NCBI GenBank assembly: GCA_002473085.1
Contig: DKTP01000071.1
Location: 1 to 11,971, forward strand
Source: Anaerolineales bacterium UBA7227
Lineage (GTDB): Bacteria; Chloroflexota; Anaerolineae; Anaerolineales; Villigracilaceae
DNA length: 11,971 bases
Direction of reading: 5' to 3'
Part shown: piece after piece, positions 10,841 through 11,971 of the stretch
Position numbering within the stretch: position 1 is the stretch's first letter
Layout of the letters: each line of letters begins with the position of its first letter
The notes under the pieces: model-generated
Seen by the model: only the letters and a program-made list of their open reading frames with translations
What the model was told of the DNA's origin: nothing
Database searches by the model: none
Program-made: the position numbers and the translations under genes

Positions 10841-11971
10841 GTGGAAATTGCCGCCAGGACCCGTCCAACGGGCATGTTCGGATTCATCATCGTCTGGCTC
10901 GGCCAGATCGTTTCGGTTTTGGCCTCCAATATGACCGGCTTCGGCCTGGCATTATGGATGTATAAACAGACCGAGAGCGCCACCGCCATGGGGCTGATGC
11001 AGGTGGCGTTCATCACGCCCTTCCTGATCCTTTCGCCCTTCGCGGGCGTAATGGTGGACCGCTATAACCGCAAACTGATGATGATGGTCAGCGACCTGGC
11101 GGCCGTGGTCGGCACAACTTTCGTGCTGGTCATGTACGCCACAGGCCATCTGCAATTCTGGCATCTTTATATCGCGGCGGTTTTGAACGGTTTGGGAAAT
11201 ACCTTCCAGTGGCCGGCGTATTCGGCGGCCATCAGCACGATGATCCCGAAGGAACAATACGGACGCGCCAACGGTTTGATGTCTCTCATCGACGCGGGGC
11301 CGGGCATCCTCGCGCCCATGCTGGCGGGCGTCATCCTGGCCCTCCCAAACGTGGACGGCATGACGTGGATTTTGGCGCTGGACGTGACGACTTTCTTCGT
11401 CGCCATCGGCGCGCTGCTCATTGTCCACATTCCGCAGCCCGTGAAGACCGAAGAGGGACAGAGGGAAAGCGGCAATATCTGGAAGGAAGCCGCCTACGGT
11501 TTCAAATATATTTTTCAACGCCCCAGCCTGCTTGGTTTGCAACTGGTCTTTTTTGTGGGCAACCTGTTCGCCGGCATCCAATGGACCTTGTTCGCGCCCA
11601 TGATCCTGGCGCGTACAGACCAGAACAGCATCGTCTTCGGCTCGGTGCAAACGGCGGGCGCGGTGGGCGGCGTGATCGGCGGCCTCGTGATGAGCGCCTG
11701 GGGCGGCGCGAAAAAACGCGTCCACGGCGTGTTGCTGGGTCACATTCTGATTGGAATTGCCGGTATGTTTTTGGGAATCGGCCTGGGCCTGCCGGTCTGG
11801 ATTCCCGCCATCGTCGCGGTGAACCTGTTCGTTCCGTGGATCAACGCGTCCAACCAGTCCATCTGGCAGGCCAAAGTCGCGCCCGACTTGCAGGGACGCG
11901 TCTTCTCGGCGCGGCGACTCATCGCCTGGTTCGCCAACCCGCTGACGCCCGTCATCGGCGGGACGCTGGCC
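10841..11971 (+). CDS. Second MFS transporter, MFS_3/EntS-like (3' end outside window)
   Basis: The frame is open from GTG 10841 to the last base: 377 residues with no stop. An in-frame TGA at 10823-10825 limits the start. GTG 10841 has AGGA 8 bases upstream, while ATG 10874 (Met12) is the alternative. The N-terminus FIIVWLGQIVSVLASNMTGF, followed by GLALWMYKQTESATAMG and the motif A loop FAGVMVDRYNRK, is the pattern of the MFS_3 branch that contains enterobactin exporter EntS and macrolide exporters of the Mef type. Further family marks are QWPAYSAAISTMIPKEQYGRA and QGRVFSARRLIAW. About ten of twelve helices are visible. It is probably an exporter of a siderophore-like or drug-like compound; the substrate is unknown. 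It belongs to a different MFS branch from the carrier at 9151-10425. Confidence 0.87.
   Translation, partial: MEIAARTRPTGMFGFIIVWLGQIVSVLASNMTGFGLALWMYKQTESATAMGLMQVAFITPFLILSPFAGVMVDRYNRKLMMMVSDLAAVVGTTFVLVMYATGHLQFWHLYIAAVLNGLGNTFQWPAYSAAISTMIPKEQYGRANGLMSLIDAGPGILAPMLAGVILALPNVDGMTWILALDVTTFFVAIGALLIVHIPQPVKTEEGQRESGNIWKEAAYGFKYIFQRPSLLGLQLVFFVGNLFAGIQWTLFAPMILARTDQNSIVFGSVQTAGAVGGVIGGLVMSAWGGAKKRVHGVLLGHILIGIAGMFLGIGLGLPVWIPAIVAVNLFVPWINASNQSIWQAKVAPDLQGRVFSARRLIAWFANPLTPVIGGTLA

Noticed and set aside
10952..11743. Open frame of 263 codons on the - strand near the right edge
   Set aside because: It is antisense to the second MFS transporter, whose + frame is continuous with clear family motifs.

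Overview
The window is GC-rich bacterial DNA, densely coded on both strands. It most likely comes from an Anaerolineae-type Chloroflexota genome. This is inferred from the mix of genes: a lipoprotein with a Pro/Thr linker, a CpXC zinc-ribbon protein with helical repeats, a DUF2089 regulator, an orphan GAF-PAS histidine kinase, and heptamer repeats in intergenic DNA. No rRNA, tRNA, CRISPR array or insertion sequence is visible.

Left part (1-4490). The tail of an isochorismatase-family hydrolase (+) faces a small lipoprotein gene (-), with a bidirectional hairpin terminator between them. A 466-base non-coding stretch follows, holding inverted and heptameric repeats. It leads into a soluble GAF-PAS histidine kinase (+) and then a CpXC-domain protein (+). 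Both of these genes have an array of 7-base repeats running up to, or to within a few bases of, the start codon, and neither has a clear ribosome binding site. The CpXC gene ends at a perfect 12-bp hairpin.

Middle part (4494-6796, all -). A CorA-type metal transporter is followed after 3 bases by a PIG-L/LmbE-type zinc deacetylase. A hicB-hicA toxin-antitoxin pair comes next and has its own candidate -10 box.

Right part (6984-end, +). A very good sigma70-type promoter with an overlapping dyad drives a tight run of six genes: a zinc-ribbon/HTH regulator (DUF2089 type), a cytosolic DUF4097 beta-repeat protein, a two-TM membrane protein, an MFS transporter, a small soluble protein and a second MFS transporter cut by the window edge. 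The first four non-transporter proteins of the run all carry the same ~30-residue SHOCT-like helical module (core pattern GKISAEEA..LL). The two small proteins also share a C-terminal domain, and each is encoded directly upstream of an MFS transporter. This is the most interesting part of the window. It looks like a self-regulated membrane or efflux-stress operon whose proteins may assemble or be recognised through a shared helical tag. That function is inference; the shared module and the gene layout are seen directly.
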